Positions 42,801 to 51,378 of a DNA stretch of 64,000 nt are shown here, one piece after another. This DNA comes from Solen grandis. Taxonomy: Eukaryota; Mollusca; Bivalvia; Adapedonta; Solenidae. Made by a program: the position numbers and the translations under genes. How positions within the stretch are numbered: position 1 is the stretch's first letter; each line of letters opens with the position of its first letter. Location of the stretch: positions 53,298,901 through 53,362,900 of the forward strand of contig CM037790.1 of NCBI GenBank assembly GCA_021229015.1, read 5' to 3'. The notes under the pieces were generated by a model that was not told the origin of the DNA, made no database searches, and saw only the letters and a program-made list of their open reading frames with translations.

Positions 42801-43429
42801 CCAGGGCCTCTGTGGCCCTCTTGTTAAGTTTCTGGTCAATTGTCACATATCACTGATATGGAATCAAAGGTTATTTTTGAAATAGCATTTTAAGTATAAT
42901 GTTGAAACAAAAAATCTCTTAAACATAGAATAATGAAGTTGTTCTTTATCTTATTTCAGATAGAGGGGACTATTTTGTTGTCATAACAAAGAAGGACAAA
43001 GAAGATCCGGAGACAAATAGGTCAGATTTGGAGCAAAGAAGCGAAATTCTGAAAGGAGCTTCAGAGGACGATATTGTAACAAGTGAACCTGTTGCAAAAA
43101 CTCTTGCAAAGAAATTCAATATAGAAGGTTCCCTGAAGCACAACCTGAAGTGGCTGGCTAGTTACTGTGATGACAACGGTTACGACGACCCACAGATTGC
43201 AGCAGAGGCTTTGCAGTTCCTAGTCCACATGACTCAACCAACACTTCAACAAGGAGAGAAGACAAAAAAAGTCGTGACAAACTGGAAAAGGGCAAAGCTG
43301 TTTGTTCAGAAATGGATGGTAAAGTCAAAAGAATATATGGACAAAAACATTCCTATTTGGAAATATGTATTGTTTTTTGTTATATTTGCAGTTGTGTTGA
43401 AGATGATGCTCAATTTTTTGAGTCTGTAG
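27787..43429 (+). CDS. IFI44-like P-loop GTPase with C-terminal membrane anchor, five exons
   Basis: Proposed exons: 27787-27886, 32017-32221, 33556-33716, 37403-37620, 42960-43429. All junctions have GT and AG sites and compatible phases (1, 2, 1, 1) except for 2 surplus nt within exon 4. The roughly 383-residue product has G1/Walker A GKSGAGKS (about 61-68), G3 VDMAGLGD with D134 and G137, and G4 TKKD (about 237-240), each in a different exon. A charged helical region follows, then a hydrophobic C-terminal segment of about 20 residues (about 361-380) with almost no tail, suggesting a tail-anchored protein. Order and spacing resemble interferon-induced protein 44-like GTPases, which are numerous in bivalves; the role is inferred as immune-related GTP binding. 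Exon 4 shifts frame (see its entry), so this copy may be a pseudogene, a variant or an assembly error. The introns are filled with repeats. Confidence 0.72.
28121..29521 (+). mobile_element. family A repeat, full length (Helitron2/HINE-like candidate)
   Basis: Starts AGCTCGACTATTCGAAGAAT after a T run. The body is built from reiterated GTTAAAGTTTTGCATGCAAG and GGGGTATCATACTTTCATGG blocks of about 150-190 bp. It ends TTTGAATAGTTGAGC followed by the hairpin GCTGTC-CTCT-GACAGC and TCTT. GCTCGACTATTC near the start and GCTCAACTATTC (reverse complement near the end) form a subterminal inverted repeat. It lies in intron 1 of the GTPase gene, same strand. Non-coding. Confidence 0.7.
29522..30022 (+). 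mobile_element. family E repeat, 3' part
   Basis: Contains the GTGTTATGTGCAATACCCAGGT and GAAAGGTCATGGTCACAC words that recur in 47.2-47.9 kb. It ends with the hairpin GTCACA-TCC-TGTGAC (29998-30012) followed by ATATCTTGTT, the same kind of terminus as families A and B. The 5' boundary is unclear. Confidence 0.45.
30023..31944 (+). mobile_element. family D repeat, tandem 150-160 bp units, interrupted by a family B element
   Basis: Units of TTATTGCCCTTTGTTATTTTTCAG, AAAGTATTTGAGATATCAAC, TTCATAGGTGAATAGATCTC and GAGGAGTGCAGTGCACAAGA recur every 150-160 bp. The 3' end is GCCATG-TCAA-CATGGC (hairpin) then TGTTGTT at about 31925-31944. The family B element 30336-31292 interrupts it at a T run, and the D sequence resumes directly after it. 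The frame 31776-32016 upstream of exon 2 is D sequence, not exon. Confidence 0.65.
30336..31292 (+). mobile_element. family B repeat nested in family D
   Basis: Starts AGCTCACCTGAGCACGAAGT with a near-perfect hairpin (GAGCAC-GAA-GTGCTC within a longer AGCTCACC/GGTGAGCT palindrome). The body repeats ACATCTCCTCTGAAACCGCT and GGCAGGGATGATCCTTGG blocks. It ends ACTCAGGTGAG, then a GGCCATCATGG palindrome and TCCTCTTGTT. GCTCACCTGAG at the start and CTCAGGTGAG at the end form the subterminal inverted repeat. Confidence 0.75.
32017..32221 (+). CDS. GTPase gene exon 2, Walker A (G1)
   Basis: The acceptor TTATTTCAAG precedes 205 nt coding for a Lys/Glu/Leu-rich helix (KKRLLEEILQNGQDP), then ENVLFVGKSGAGKSALMSTL with the P-loop, then RTGRGEAQSVTLHL. 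It leaves in phase 2 (TG at 32220-32221) before GTGAGA. RTGxGxAQSVT after the P-loop is in the switch-I position. Confidence 0.82.
32222..33555. other. intron 2 of the GTPase gene, no clear feature
   Basis: AT-rich. A 65-codon minus-strand frame (32676-32873) has no splice or motif support. A weak B-box-like GGTTTCAATCC near 33044 is not accompanied by a good A box. Confidence 0.4.
33556..33716 (+). CDS. GTPase gene exon 3, DxxG (G3)
   Basis: 161 nt after acceptor TGTTGCTAG. The first base completes Trp with exon 2. It encodes LKNCGVRLYDVKNSEHKEIL and TPLVLTLPNFVDMAGLGDHN, then TPELREIISLIVHG, ending in phase 1 before GTATTG. The hydrophobic strand followed by DMAG is the G3/Walker B region. 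Confidence 0.82.
33750..35139 (+). mobile_element. family A repeat, 3' terminus decayed
   Basis: Same start as 28121 (AGCTCGACTATTCGAAGAAT) and the same internal blocks. The terminal hairpin is eroded (GTGCTATCCTTATTACAG in place of GCTGTCCTCTGACAGC). Intron 3, same strand as the gene. Confidence 0.7.
35288..36240 (+). mobile_element. family B variant, 5' part, inserted in a minisatellite
   Basis: Starts GCTCACCTGAGCACAACGTG with the 5' hairpin. The body is the second B subtype (CCTGGGGTCAAAATTGGCCC, TAGATATTTGGTGTG) as at 58789-60190. It ends without the 3' hairpin against the 33-bp minisatellite. One diverged minisatellite unit (35247-35280) is stranded on its left side. Confidence 0.65.
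36251..37074. repeat. 33-bp minisatellite, about 25 copies, in intron 3
   Basis: The unit is CACCTCTGTTTGCTTATACA plus CCCCTGATCAGGT (33 bp), with some 34-bp copies carrying an extra G (CAGGGTCACC). I count 25 occurrences of the GTTTGCTT-type core. Each unit holds a TGATCA palindrome. Because 33 is divisible by 3, long artificial frames (repeating TSVCLYTPDQV) appear. The 34-bp copies break them and the array lies inside an intron, so it is not coding. Confidence 0.95.
37403..37620 (+). CDS. GTPase gene exon 4, with 2-nt frame disruption
   Basis: Acceptor TGTGTTACAG. Reads GYIPENTSIEELLSLQDEHG, then IYDTPDESLKITKVVFVQSS and DPVPQKLVDCLC. In the entry frame it then meets TGA at 37615-37617. 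In the frame shifted by 2 nt the remainder reads VFSERDPVSATLK and exits in phase 1 at GTAAGG, which fits exon 5. The local TGTCTGTC suggests a 2-bp slippage insertion near 37575-37582. If genuine, the protein would lose its G4 motif and membrane anchor. Confidence 0.72.
37680..37894 (+). mobile_element. family A repeat, 5' fragment interrupted by another family A copy
   Basis: Begins GCTCAGCTTTTCGAAGAATA and runs about 210 bp into the body to CTGGCCCCTTTTTT, where a new family A copy starts. This suggests insertion at a T run within an older copy. Confidence 0.55.
37895..38965 (+). mobile_element. family A repeat, full length
   Basis: Starts AGCTCAACTATTC (with a small duplication TCTAAGATTCAAAGAAT) and ends GTATAGTTGAGC, hairpin GCTGTCCTCTGACAGC, TCTTGTT. 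The next copy begins immediately at 38966. Confidence 0.7.
38966..39443 (+). mobile_element. family A repeat, 5' fragment
   Basis: Abuts the TCTTGTT end of the previous copy head to tail (AGCTTGACTATTCGAAGAAT) and is replaced by family D sequence at about 39444. Confidence 0.6.
39444..40202 (+). repeat. mosaic of D, A and B fragments
   Basis: 39444-39697 is family D. 39698-40050 is family A body (with a local CTACTATCCAGCTA duplication). 40051-40202 is the 3' part of family B ending AGGGCCATCATGGCCCTCTT then GTT with a perfect terminal hairpin. A 66-codon frame over the last part has no support as a gene. Confidence 0.5.
40203..41041 (+). mobile_element. family D repeat, tandem units, with 3' terminus
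   Basis: Four to five 160-bp units as at 30.0-31.9 kb, then the same unique tail (AGTAGGTCTTCACATGGGTT, TTCATTAATATTCTACTCTC), ending GCCATGGTAACATCGCTCTTGTT-like sequence. The 6-bp stem here carries one mismatch. Intron 4. Confidence 0.6.
41079..41330 (+). mobile_element. tRNA-derived SINE with exact 14-bp target duplication
   Basis: CTCTACCCAGATTA at 41065-41078 is repeated exactly at 41331-41344. The head is tRNA-like (GCCGTGGCTGACCGGTTA, B box GGTTCAAATCC). The body has GAGGAAGCCTTCCAGCTGGC and CTTCCTCCACCTGTAATTAG, and the tail is AATACAACAACAAC. Same family as 4152, 41920 and 44946. Intron 4 of the GTPase gene. Confidence 0.93.
41784..42825 (+). mobile_element. family B repeat, full length, carrying a nested SINE
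   Basis: Starts AGCTCACCTGAGCACTATGT and ends CTCAGGTGAGCGATCCAGGG, then a CCTCTGTGG loop, CCCTCTTGTT. Without the SINE at 41920-42175 the B sequence reads continuously (GGACAGAATGTTAT then AGCTTGGTAGGGATGATCC). Confidence 0.75.
41920..42175 (+). mobile_element. tRNA-derived SINE nested in family B
   Basis: ACAGAATGTTAT at 41908-41919 is repeated exactly at 42176-42187. The A box TGGCCGAGCGG, a B-box-like GTTTGAATCCC, the conserved body and a (CAA)n tail are all present. This is the best-preserved SINE copy in the window. Confidence 0.93.
42960..43429 (+). CDS. GTPase gene exon 5, TKxD (G4) and C-terminal anchor
   Basis: Acceptor CTTATTTCAG. The first two bases complete Tyr; it then reads RGDYFVVITKKDKEDPE (G4-like TKKD) and a 110-residue polar helical region. 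That region includes VAKTLAKKFNIEGSLKHNLK and is followed by a Lys/Trp-rich stretch. A hydrophobic segment beginning IWKYVLFFVIFAVV leads to the stop at 43427-43429. The ATG-initiated frame from 43028 is only part of this exon. ATTAAA at 43526-43531 could be the polyadenylation signal. Confidence 0.8.
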
Positions 43430-43731
43430 TGAAGAAATCTTGAAACTTTTAAGTGTATAATAATCAAATGATTTATTTTAATTTGTGAAGGTATCATTTT
43501 GTTTGCAATCGGATCAAAATTTATAATTAAATGAATTGTTCTGAAATTAACTACCAAATATTTCTGATACAAGACTGATTTTGATTAACATTTTGCTATG
43601 ATTATTTTTTCACTAAATTATCTTAATTAAGACATAACTTCCGCCTAAGGAAACATCTTACCTACCGACCTTTTAATAAGGAATTAGTGCAATTATAGGG
43701 TTACAAGCACATTATTTACAATGTACTTTTT

Positions 43732-44895
43732 AGCTCGACTATTCGAAGAATATATCGGCGTTGGTGTTGCAGCTTTTGGTTAAAGTTTTGCGTGCAAGTT
43801 ACTATCAACCTTATATCTCAGTAACCGTTTATGGTATTGACTTGAAAGTTTATAAATATGTTCAGGGGCATCAGACAAACAAGGTAGATAACTGTTGACT
43901 GAATTTAATATGAATTATGGCCCCTTTTTAACTTAGAAATTTTGGTTAAAGTTTTGCATGCAATAGAAAATTTGGTAAAAGTTTTGCGTGCAAGCTACTA
44001 TCTAGTTTGTATCTCAATAACCACTCATGGTATTGACTTGAAAGTTAATGAATATGTTGATGGGCATCAGACATTCAAAGTAGATAACTCTTGATGGAAT
44101 ATATTACAAATTATGGCCCCTTTTTAACTTAAAAATTTGGTTAAAGTTTTGCATGCAATAGAAAATTTGGTTAAAGTTTTGCATGCAAGCTACTATCTAG
44201 TTTGTATCTCAATAACCACTCATGGTATTGACTTGAAAGTTTATGAATATATTGATGGGCATCAGATATCCAAAGTAGATAACTCTTGATGGAATATATT
44301 ACAAATTATGGCCCCTTTTTAACTTAAAAATTTTGGTTAAAATTCTTCATGCAAGGTACTTTCATGCTAATATCTCAGTATCCAGGCATAGGATTGATTT
44401 GAAACATCTATAATATGTTTAGGGATATCATAATTTCATGGTAGATAACTCTTGATGGAATATATTAAAAAATATGACCCCCTTTTAACTTAGAATTTTG
44501 GTTAAATTTTTGCATTCAAGCTACTATCCAGCTTTTATCTCAGAAATTGCTTGTGGAATTGACTAGAAAGTTAAGGAGTGTCTTCAGGGGCATCAGAAAA
44601 CTAAGGAGGATAACTTTTGGACTGAATTTTATACAAATTATTGCCCTTTTCTATCTTGGATTTTTGGTTAAAGTTTTGCATGCACAGTGTTTTTGTGCTT
44701 ATGTCTCATTTACTAGGCATGGGATTGATTTTATACATCATAAAAATATTAAGGGGTATCAGACTATCAAGGTATATCATTTTTGACTATTATTATGTAC
44801 AGGGTATGTGAAAGGCAAGAATTGAAATAGATTTCATTTGATTTACCAACAAGCATTTTGAATAGTCGAGCATGCTGTCCTCTGACAGCTCTTGT
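43732..44895 (+). mobile_element. family A repeat, full length
   Basis: Starts GCTCGACTATTCGAAGAATA, has an internal duplication of the AAAATTTGGTTAAAGTTTTGC block, and ends TTTGAATAGTCGAGC, an eroded hairpin (ATGCTGTCCTCTGACAGC) and TCTTGTT. It lies downstream of the GTPase gene. Confidence 0.72.
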
Positions 44896-44899
44896 TTTT

Positions 44900-45640
44900 G
44901 TTACTGATCAGCAATAAAGTCTATTATGAATTAAATTTACAATGGTGGTCTCCGTGGCCGAGAGGTAAAAGCCGCTGACTCACTCAGCACCTCACTGCGT
45001 GGGTTCGAATCCTGGCAGTGTAAATTGGATTTTCATGTGAGGAACCCTTTCAGCTGGCTTGCGGTAGGTTGTGGTTCTACCTGGATGCCTCCATGCATTC
45101 GGGGTCTTCCTCCACCTGTAATTAGCTGGATGTCACTATATGACTGAAATACTGTCGAAATAACAGTAAACTCAAATAGTCAAATTTACCATGGTTTTAC
45201 AACATGAGCTACAAAAAATCAATTTAATCACTGTTAACTGGGGCCATCAGTTACATGTGTCTTAAGAATAGGAATTCAAAGCATGATGCAAATATAGGAA
45301 GTGTAAGTATAGAAATAAGATTTTGTGTCTACATGTTTTGTTTGCAACATTCTAATCGGTAAATATTAACATGTACAGCAGTTTAATTAGTTTTGTATGT
45401 TTTGAATTTGAAGAAAATGGAACAGAGTTAACTGGGCATTTCCAATGTTTATTGTCACTGGTTGACTTCGTTCTTGATACAGTTAACCTAGTAAAATAAT
45501 CCCAACAACGGGTGAAGGTAGGGCTTGGCTGCTTTCAAAAGGAAAAATATGGAAAGATCCATTACTAGAAATAAATATGATCCTTTGACATTTATTTTTT
45601 GGAAATGTCCACTATTAATCAAAGTGCTGAATGATATGCT
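44900..45640. repeat. left arm of a large inverted repeat (contains a SINE)
   Basis: Apart from the SINE, about 490 bp are inverted relative to 49988-50478. Matching landmarks include ATCAGCAATAAAGT near the outer edge, TTTTACAACATGAGCTACAAA, GTTAACCTAGTAAAATAATC and CCCAACAACGGGTGAAGGTA, and AAAGTGCGGAATG-like sequence at the inner edge. Confidence 0.85.
44946..45181 (+). mobile_element. tRNA-derived SINE with an empty-site allele in the opposite arm
   Basis: A box TGGCCGAGAGG at 44955-44965 and B box GGTTCGAATCC at 45002-45012. Target duplication AAATTTACAATGG (44933-44945) and AAATTTACCATGG (45182-45194). The inverted counterpart near 50440-50450 reads straight through the site without a SINE. 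Confidence 0.93.
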
Positions 45641-45648
45641 TATGTTTT

Positions 45649-45773
45649 TAGCTCACCTGACCACTTCGTCATGGTGAGCTTTTGTCAGACTGCCTGCATC
45701 AACAATTTTTTGTCTGCACAGTAGCAGTTTCATTTTTAGCTCACCTGAACACGACGTGGCATTTTTACATCCC
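45649..45773 (+). repeat. two truncated family B 5' ends
   Basis: AGCTCACCTGACCACTTCGT at 45650 and AGCTCACCTGAACACGACGT at about 45738, each with only 40-90 bp of family B. They may be abortive or eroded copies. Confidence 0.55.
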
Positions 45774-47160
45774 AAGTTTTATCAGTAATAAAAATAATAA
45801 AATGAATTATAAAAAGAATATGAATTTAATCATATACATGTTTTGTAAAAGTCATTTGGTAAAAGATTATGTATTTTGTAGAATCAGTTGATAGGCTTGT
45901 TTGAATATTTTTGATTCAGGTTTTGTTTAATCAACTCAGCTCTACCAGAGTTGACACCTCTTACTTTGATGTATAAACAATAATATATTTTGGTCTCTGA
46001 GACCACCTGTCACTGATTGATCTAATCAGTTGAGACAAACATAACTTCTACATGTAGCACTTGATGACAAAGCTATGGTTGTATATAGCAAGCTAAATGT
46101 TGTATGTGTTGATTATGTGTGAAGCTTCAATGATGAGTTTATTTAACTCCCATATGCTATTTTATGTTTTGTAACAATGGATATCATTGGTTATCTACTT
46201 GATTACTTGTTTAATGAGAACAGTCTTGAGAGTAGTCTTGGAGATGCAGTCTTGGATAGTTTTATTTAATCTTGTGAAATTCTTGACATTGTTAAGTTTA
46301 ATTTATGGAAGGAGCAATTTAATGCTGGACAATAAAAGGAATCAACTACAAGCTGACTTGTTGCCTTCAATTCTGCTACATTCTGTGAGATACAGAGTGG
46401 ACCCCGCGACAGTGGAGGTGTAGAGCTGAGAGTGAGTGACTTGGAGTGTTTGTGGGATTTGTTAATTCCCCACTGATACATCTCACAGACATAACACTCA
46501 CACGGTGTGGTAACCTGTGGGTAGCATCTAGCTACCATCCACCCACCACGACCAACTGCAACACACCCCCAGCACGGCCGCAAATTAAACTTGTACCATG
46601 CAAAATGCTGATTGCCATTGCAACCAAAGAAATTTTATTTTTTAATTCTCAGACTTTAATTTTATCTGGCACAATTTATAGCCCTATACTATAAATTAAT
46701 CAATTACTAATACAAAGTTGACCCTTGCAAAATGAGGCCCATAGGGGCTCTTCTAGTTTCTTTATATACTCTTTATAAAAAAAAAATCAAAAATCAACTT
46801 CCCTGAGACAAATGCTTAGAATTCAATTTTAATAGGCATAAATTGTCACCTCATAGTCATGTACCATAATTGCTTAACTAAAACTTAACCCTTGAAAAAT
46901 GAAATTTAGAATTCTTTGTGTCTAACTGATCATTTAGTGGAGTTGTACTCTGTACAAGAATTTTATGGAGTTGTACTCTGTATAAGAAGCAAGGACCACC
47001 ATGGCTCTATTGTTATTTCCATCCTCTTACTGTGTCAAGATTTACAGTAACTGAAACATAGCACTTTGGGGTATTTCATTTCACACATATGGTCATCTAA
47101 TTTTCGCTACCATAGTTACTAAAATGAAGTTTTTCCCTTAAAAACTAGTTTCTTAAGGTT
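45774..47160. other. non-coding stretch with two repeat-like 3' termini
   Basis: Termini resembling the repeat families appear at 46728-46755 (GGCCCATAGGGGCTCTTCTA) and 46988-47012 (ACCACCATGGCTCTATTGTT), both + oriented. Open frames at 46187-46694 lack motif or splice support. A GC-richer segment near 46390-46580 was not recognised. Confidence 0.35.
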
Positions 47161-47169
47161 AAAACTTTA

Positions 47170-47920
47170 CAAAAGTGTTTACCATAATACATAGTTGTGT
47201 CGCGCTCATCAACCATATGCGTTCTTGAAAGGTCAAGGTCACTGCAGTTGTTAGAAATTATCTTTGATATTTATGGACTGCATCTTCATGTCCGCCCTAT
47301 AACTTCAATATCTATGGATGTTTTTTTTTCTCCATAAAACTCCTCAGAGATGTTTGTCACAATACAAAGGTGTGTCGCGCGCATTAGCCATATGCACACT
47401 TAAAAGGTCAAGGTTACCAGTGTCGTTAGAAATTCTTGTGTTATAAGCTACATCTACGTGTCCACCCAGTAACTTCCGTATCTATAGATGGATTTTCATT
47501 AAACTTTACAAAATTGTTTGTCATTACATGAAGATATGTTTTTACATATACTTTCTTGAAAGGTCAAGGCCACAGGAGTTGTTAGAAATTGTCTTGAATT
47601 CAAAGGTGTAATTTTCATGTCGCTGTTATCTTCCATATCTAAGTTTGGTCTTTAATAAAACTTTCAAGAAGTATTTGTTATGACACAAAGATGTGTCACG
47701 TGCACCAACCATATACATACTGAAAGGTCAATGTCACAAAATTTGTTAGAAATCGTCTTTTATATTCATAGACTACATTTTCATGTTCGCTCTATAACTT
47801 CCATCTATGTTAAAACTTTCATAAAACTTTAGGAAGTATTTGTTATGACACAAAGATATGACACAAAGATGTGTCACGTGTACCAAGCATATGCACACTT
47901 AAAAGGTCAGCGTAGTTCTA
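47170..47920 (+). repeat. tandem repeat, 160-180 bp units, about 4 copies (family E body)
   Basis: GAAAGGTCAAGGTCAC and variants recur at about 47228, 47406, 47559, 47722 and 47901. Each is preceded by ACACAAAGATGTGTCACGTG-like sequence and followed by TTGTTAGAAATTGTCTT. The same words occur at 29.56-29.62 kb. Confidence 0.7.
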
Positions 47921-48640
47921 AGATCATAACCCATTTCAATTACTTCCTTGTTTCAATCTGGCACAAATTTTTCAGGGGTGAGGGGGTGGGGTTTACCGGT
48001 GTGGATTCCTGATAGTATAGCTTGCAATACTGACAAATCCTTGTTTTCCTTTAAATTAATACTCTAAATATAGAATATTAACTATCTCCCTTTATTAAGG
48101 TTATTTTGTATAGTTTTAAATGTCATAGGAATTGTTTCAAAGTGTTTTATTTAATTCAAATAATTATGATAAAAGTTTTTTTAATACCTAGCAAATTATA
48201 GCCTAATCAATAGTGTTGTTTTAGATTATTTTGTTAACGTTAAAACCAGGCCAAACATTTCTATATATAGAAGGCCACAAATAATGTCTAGCCTTAACGG
48301 GCTACAATGGCCATGGGTCTTTATTTAAAAAAAAGTAAGAAAAAGGGTTGTGCTTTGCTAATGTTTTGAAGTAATTTATGCAATAATTGACATAATTTTT
48401 CTTCTCTTCTCAAACCATTTCACATAATTAACTTCCGTTTTGAACCTATGATAAGCCCATGGTCCAATACTGTCATTAAGTGGTTTTGATCTCCTTAAAA
48501 ATAAATCCTGCAGATGGTTGGCTAGTTTCCTTATTAAGTCTGCATAGAAACTTTTTTTATCTGAAAATTCAATTAAAGGTTTAACTGTGGCGAGCGTTAT
48601 AGAGCTATGATGGTCCTCTTGTAAGGAATTGCAGGGTTCT
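47921..48640. other. non-coding stretch with no identified feature
   Basis: No coding signal. A repeat-like 3' terminus (GAGCTATGATGGTCCTCTTG) lies at about 48602-48621 in + orientation. Confidence 0.35.
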
Positions 48641-48644
48641 CAAT

Positions 48645-48940
48645 AGGATTCCGAAAACTGGAGATTGATTTGCCAAAAACTTGGAGTGCTTGACAACGTT
48701 TTTGCCGAAAACCTGGGGTCCTTGATAACGTTTTGCCGAAATCCTGGGGTGCTTGTCAATAATTTGCCGGAAACTTAGAGCCCTTGACAACGATCTGCTG
48801 AAATCTTGGAGTCCTTTACAATGAGAACGACTTGATGAAAACTTTGATTCCTTGACAACGATTTGCCGAAACATTGGAGTTCTTGACAAGGATTTGCTAA
48901 AACTTGAGTCTTCGACATTTGCTAAAAACTTGGGAGTCTC
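48645..48940. repeat. degenerate minisatellite, 31-33 bp unit, about 9 copies
   Basis: The unit is approximately CTTGACAACGATTTGCCGAA plus AACTTGGAGTC, with many substitutions and small indels. A 116-codon minus-strand frame (48605-48955) arises from it and repeats a SLSR.xxFRQI-like pattern. This is a product of the repeat rather than a recognised protein. Confidence 0.75.
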
Positions 48941-49499
48941 CCCCCCCATTGACAAATATTGCTTTTCATTGAGTTAAGGAGCAGACACCTAAAATCCCTC
49001 TATATTTTTCTGCATTCAATCGTCAGTTCTTTGCTTTAAGAAAGTTACAGCCTCCCGTGGTATAGAAATAGTTGATTTCTCTTAAGAGGATATACTCACT
49101 CTTGGATTTTTTTTTCATATCATTTATGTATCATCAATCTCCCGAGTCTATATTTTTACAAAAACTAAACGCATACTCACATATACGAGTACTTGCACTC
49201 CCTATGATTGTATAGATCTAACACATATTAAACAAAGATTGGCAGGTAGATTAAGTCTCACAAAAGCTACTAAAATTGTCCAATTATCGCAAAGTCACTT
49301 TTTCAAATATCTCAGTTTCGATTGAAGATATGTGAAAGTGAATTGCATCTTTTAACATCACATTACATTACCATATAAATGATACCTTTAATATTAATAA
49401 TAAGTCAAAAAGATGAACATGTTAATGTAAAACAGACCAATGATAATTGAGACATAGTGTGGACAAAATTTAATCAGTAAATTTATACTAAAGGTTATT

Positions 49500-49915
49500 T
49501 AAAACTTGATTTGATACCATGCGGACAAGACAAAATATGCCTTTTTTGCCCCTTTTAGGGGCCATGACTCCTGATATGATCAGACTACTTCAAGAAAGTA
49601 ACCGAGGTTAACTGATGATATAAGTTCTGTGCAAGTTTGTTTGAAATCAAATTAAAAAAAGAACTGCTAACATGCAGACAAAGCAAGAAATGCCTGTTAG
49701 ACCCTTTAAGGGGCTTTAACTCTGTAACGCATATTGGGATCAGTCGCTTCAAAATATTTACTGGTGATAAGTCTCTTGATACAAATCAAATAAAAAATGA
49801 AACTGCTACTGTGCAGACAAAAGATTATTGACGCACGCACGCACGGACAACGGAATCTGGTGGTCACAAAAGCTCGCCATAACCACAAAGTTGTCAGTTG
49901 AGCAAAGTAAAAAGC
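49500..49915. repeat. duplicated repeat, about 155-bp units
   Basis: ATGCCTTTTTTGCCCCTTTT/AGGGGCCATGACTC near 49537 is echoed by ATGCCTGTTAGACCCTTTAA/GGGGCTTTAACTC near 49690. Each is followed by GATCAGxCxxCTTCAA and preceded by CTGCTAACATGCAGACAAAG-like sequence. A GACGCACGCACGCACGGACA stretch closes it at about 49830, as seen at the ends of several bivalve repeats. Confidence 0.5.
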
Positions 49916-49987
49916 AAATAAGAAAGATTAACATTACTATATGACCACAATAATAATAATTATAATGATAATAATAATTTTTCTCTT

Positions 49988-50478
49988 GGCATTCCATTCC
50001 GCACTTTGTTTAATCAATGACATTTTCCAAAAATAAATGTCAGTGGATCATATTTATTTCCAGTAATGGACCTTTCCACATTTTTCCTTTTGAAAGCAGC
50101 CAAGCCCTACCTTCACCCGTTGTTGGGATTATTTTACTAGGTTAACTGTATCAAGAACTAAGTCAACGACTGTCAATAAACATTGGAAATGCCTAGTAAA
50201 ACCCTGTTAATTCAAAACATACAAAGTGTTGAACATGTTAACATTTACAGATAAGAATGTTTCAAGCTAAACATGTGGACACAAAATCATATTCCTGTAC
50301 TTATACCTCTTAAACTTGCATCATGCTTTGAATTCATATGCTTAAGATACAACTTATTGATGGCCCTAGTATACAGTAATTAAAAAATGTCAATTTAACT
50401 GAAATTTTGTAGCTCATGTTGTAAAATCTTGGTAAATGTAATTTATAACAATAAACTTTATTGCTGATTAATAACATT
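49988..50478. repeat. right arm of the large inverted repeat (SINE-free)
   Basis: Reverse-complement counterpart of 44900-45640. The spacer between the arms is about 4.35 kb. No target duplication was seen outside the arms, so foldback transposon and inverted duplication are both open. Confidence 0.85.
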
Positions 50479-51378
50479 TATTTGATAGCATTTAATGTTG
50501 AATTACAAATGTATACTAATATATCGGGAAATTTGTAACTAATAGTAATAATTGTAAATAAAATAGATATATTTTGATACTGTATGTCAAACCAGTTTTT
50601 TCATGTTTATTATAAGCTGAAATATGAGCGATGTACGCAGGTACAAGTTCAATAAATTCCATTTCATATTTTAGGTACACTCACTCTAATAGCCATATTT
50701 CATATCTGGTAATTGGGTGGTTATATTTTTATAATTCTTTGTGACATCTAAAAATAAAAATGTTTCACAGAGGTCTATTAAAGTTTTGTTAGATTAAGGA
50801 TGAATAATCAATATTTAAGTTTACAATGAACCCTATGGAAAATAAACAATATTTTCATGTATGACAAAAAAGTATTTGAATCTTAAAAAAAGCCACATTA
50901 ATTCTATTTTCAGGGGAGATAACTTATGAAAACAAAATTATCAGGGGTAGGTATTCAAAAGAACTTCAGTCACTATATGCATGTATATCTTGTCAATATG
51001 TCCCATGGTTTTACATTTTTTTCAAGTTATAGTTGTATGCTTTTGGTGGAATTGATGGCTATTATGGTGGGAGAACATAAAATAATAGCATATTCATGTC
51101 TCTAAGACCACTCAGTTTAGTTTTCCCTTTACCTTAAGATTATCCAAGTACAATGTATGACTTTATGAATATTAATTTGACTCATTTTTAAATGGTTTAC
51201 GAAATCACGGATTTTTCTTTGCCACAACTGACAATGTAGAAACTAAGCTACAATATTGTATGAGCAAACAGAGCAGACCTAGATCAGGCAGCTCCTATAG
51301 GAATTATTTGAATAAAATATGTCTTTGTATAGGTCTTTGCTAATATTCCAGATTAAGCAATTTAAAGCAGTCATTTTT
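50479..51378. other. AT-rich stretch with no identified feature
   Basis: No coding, tRNA or repeat-family signal recognised. Confidence 0.4.
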
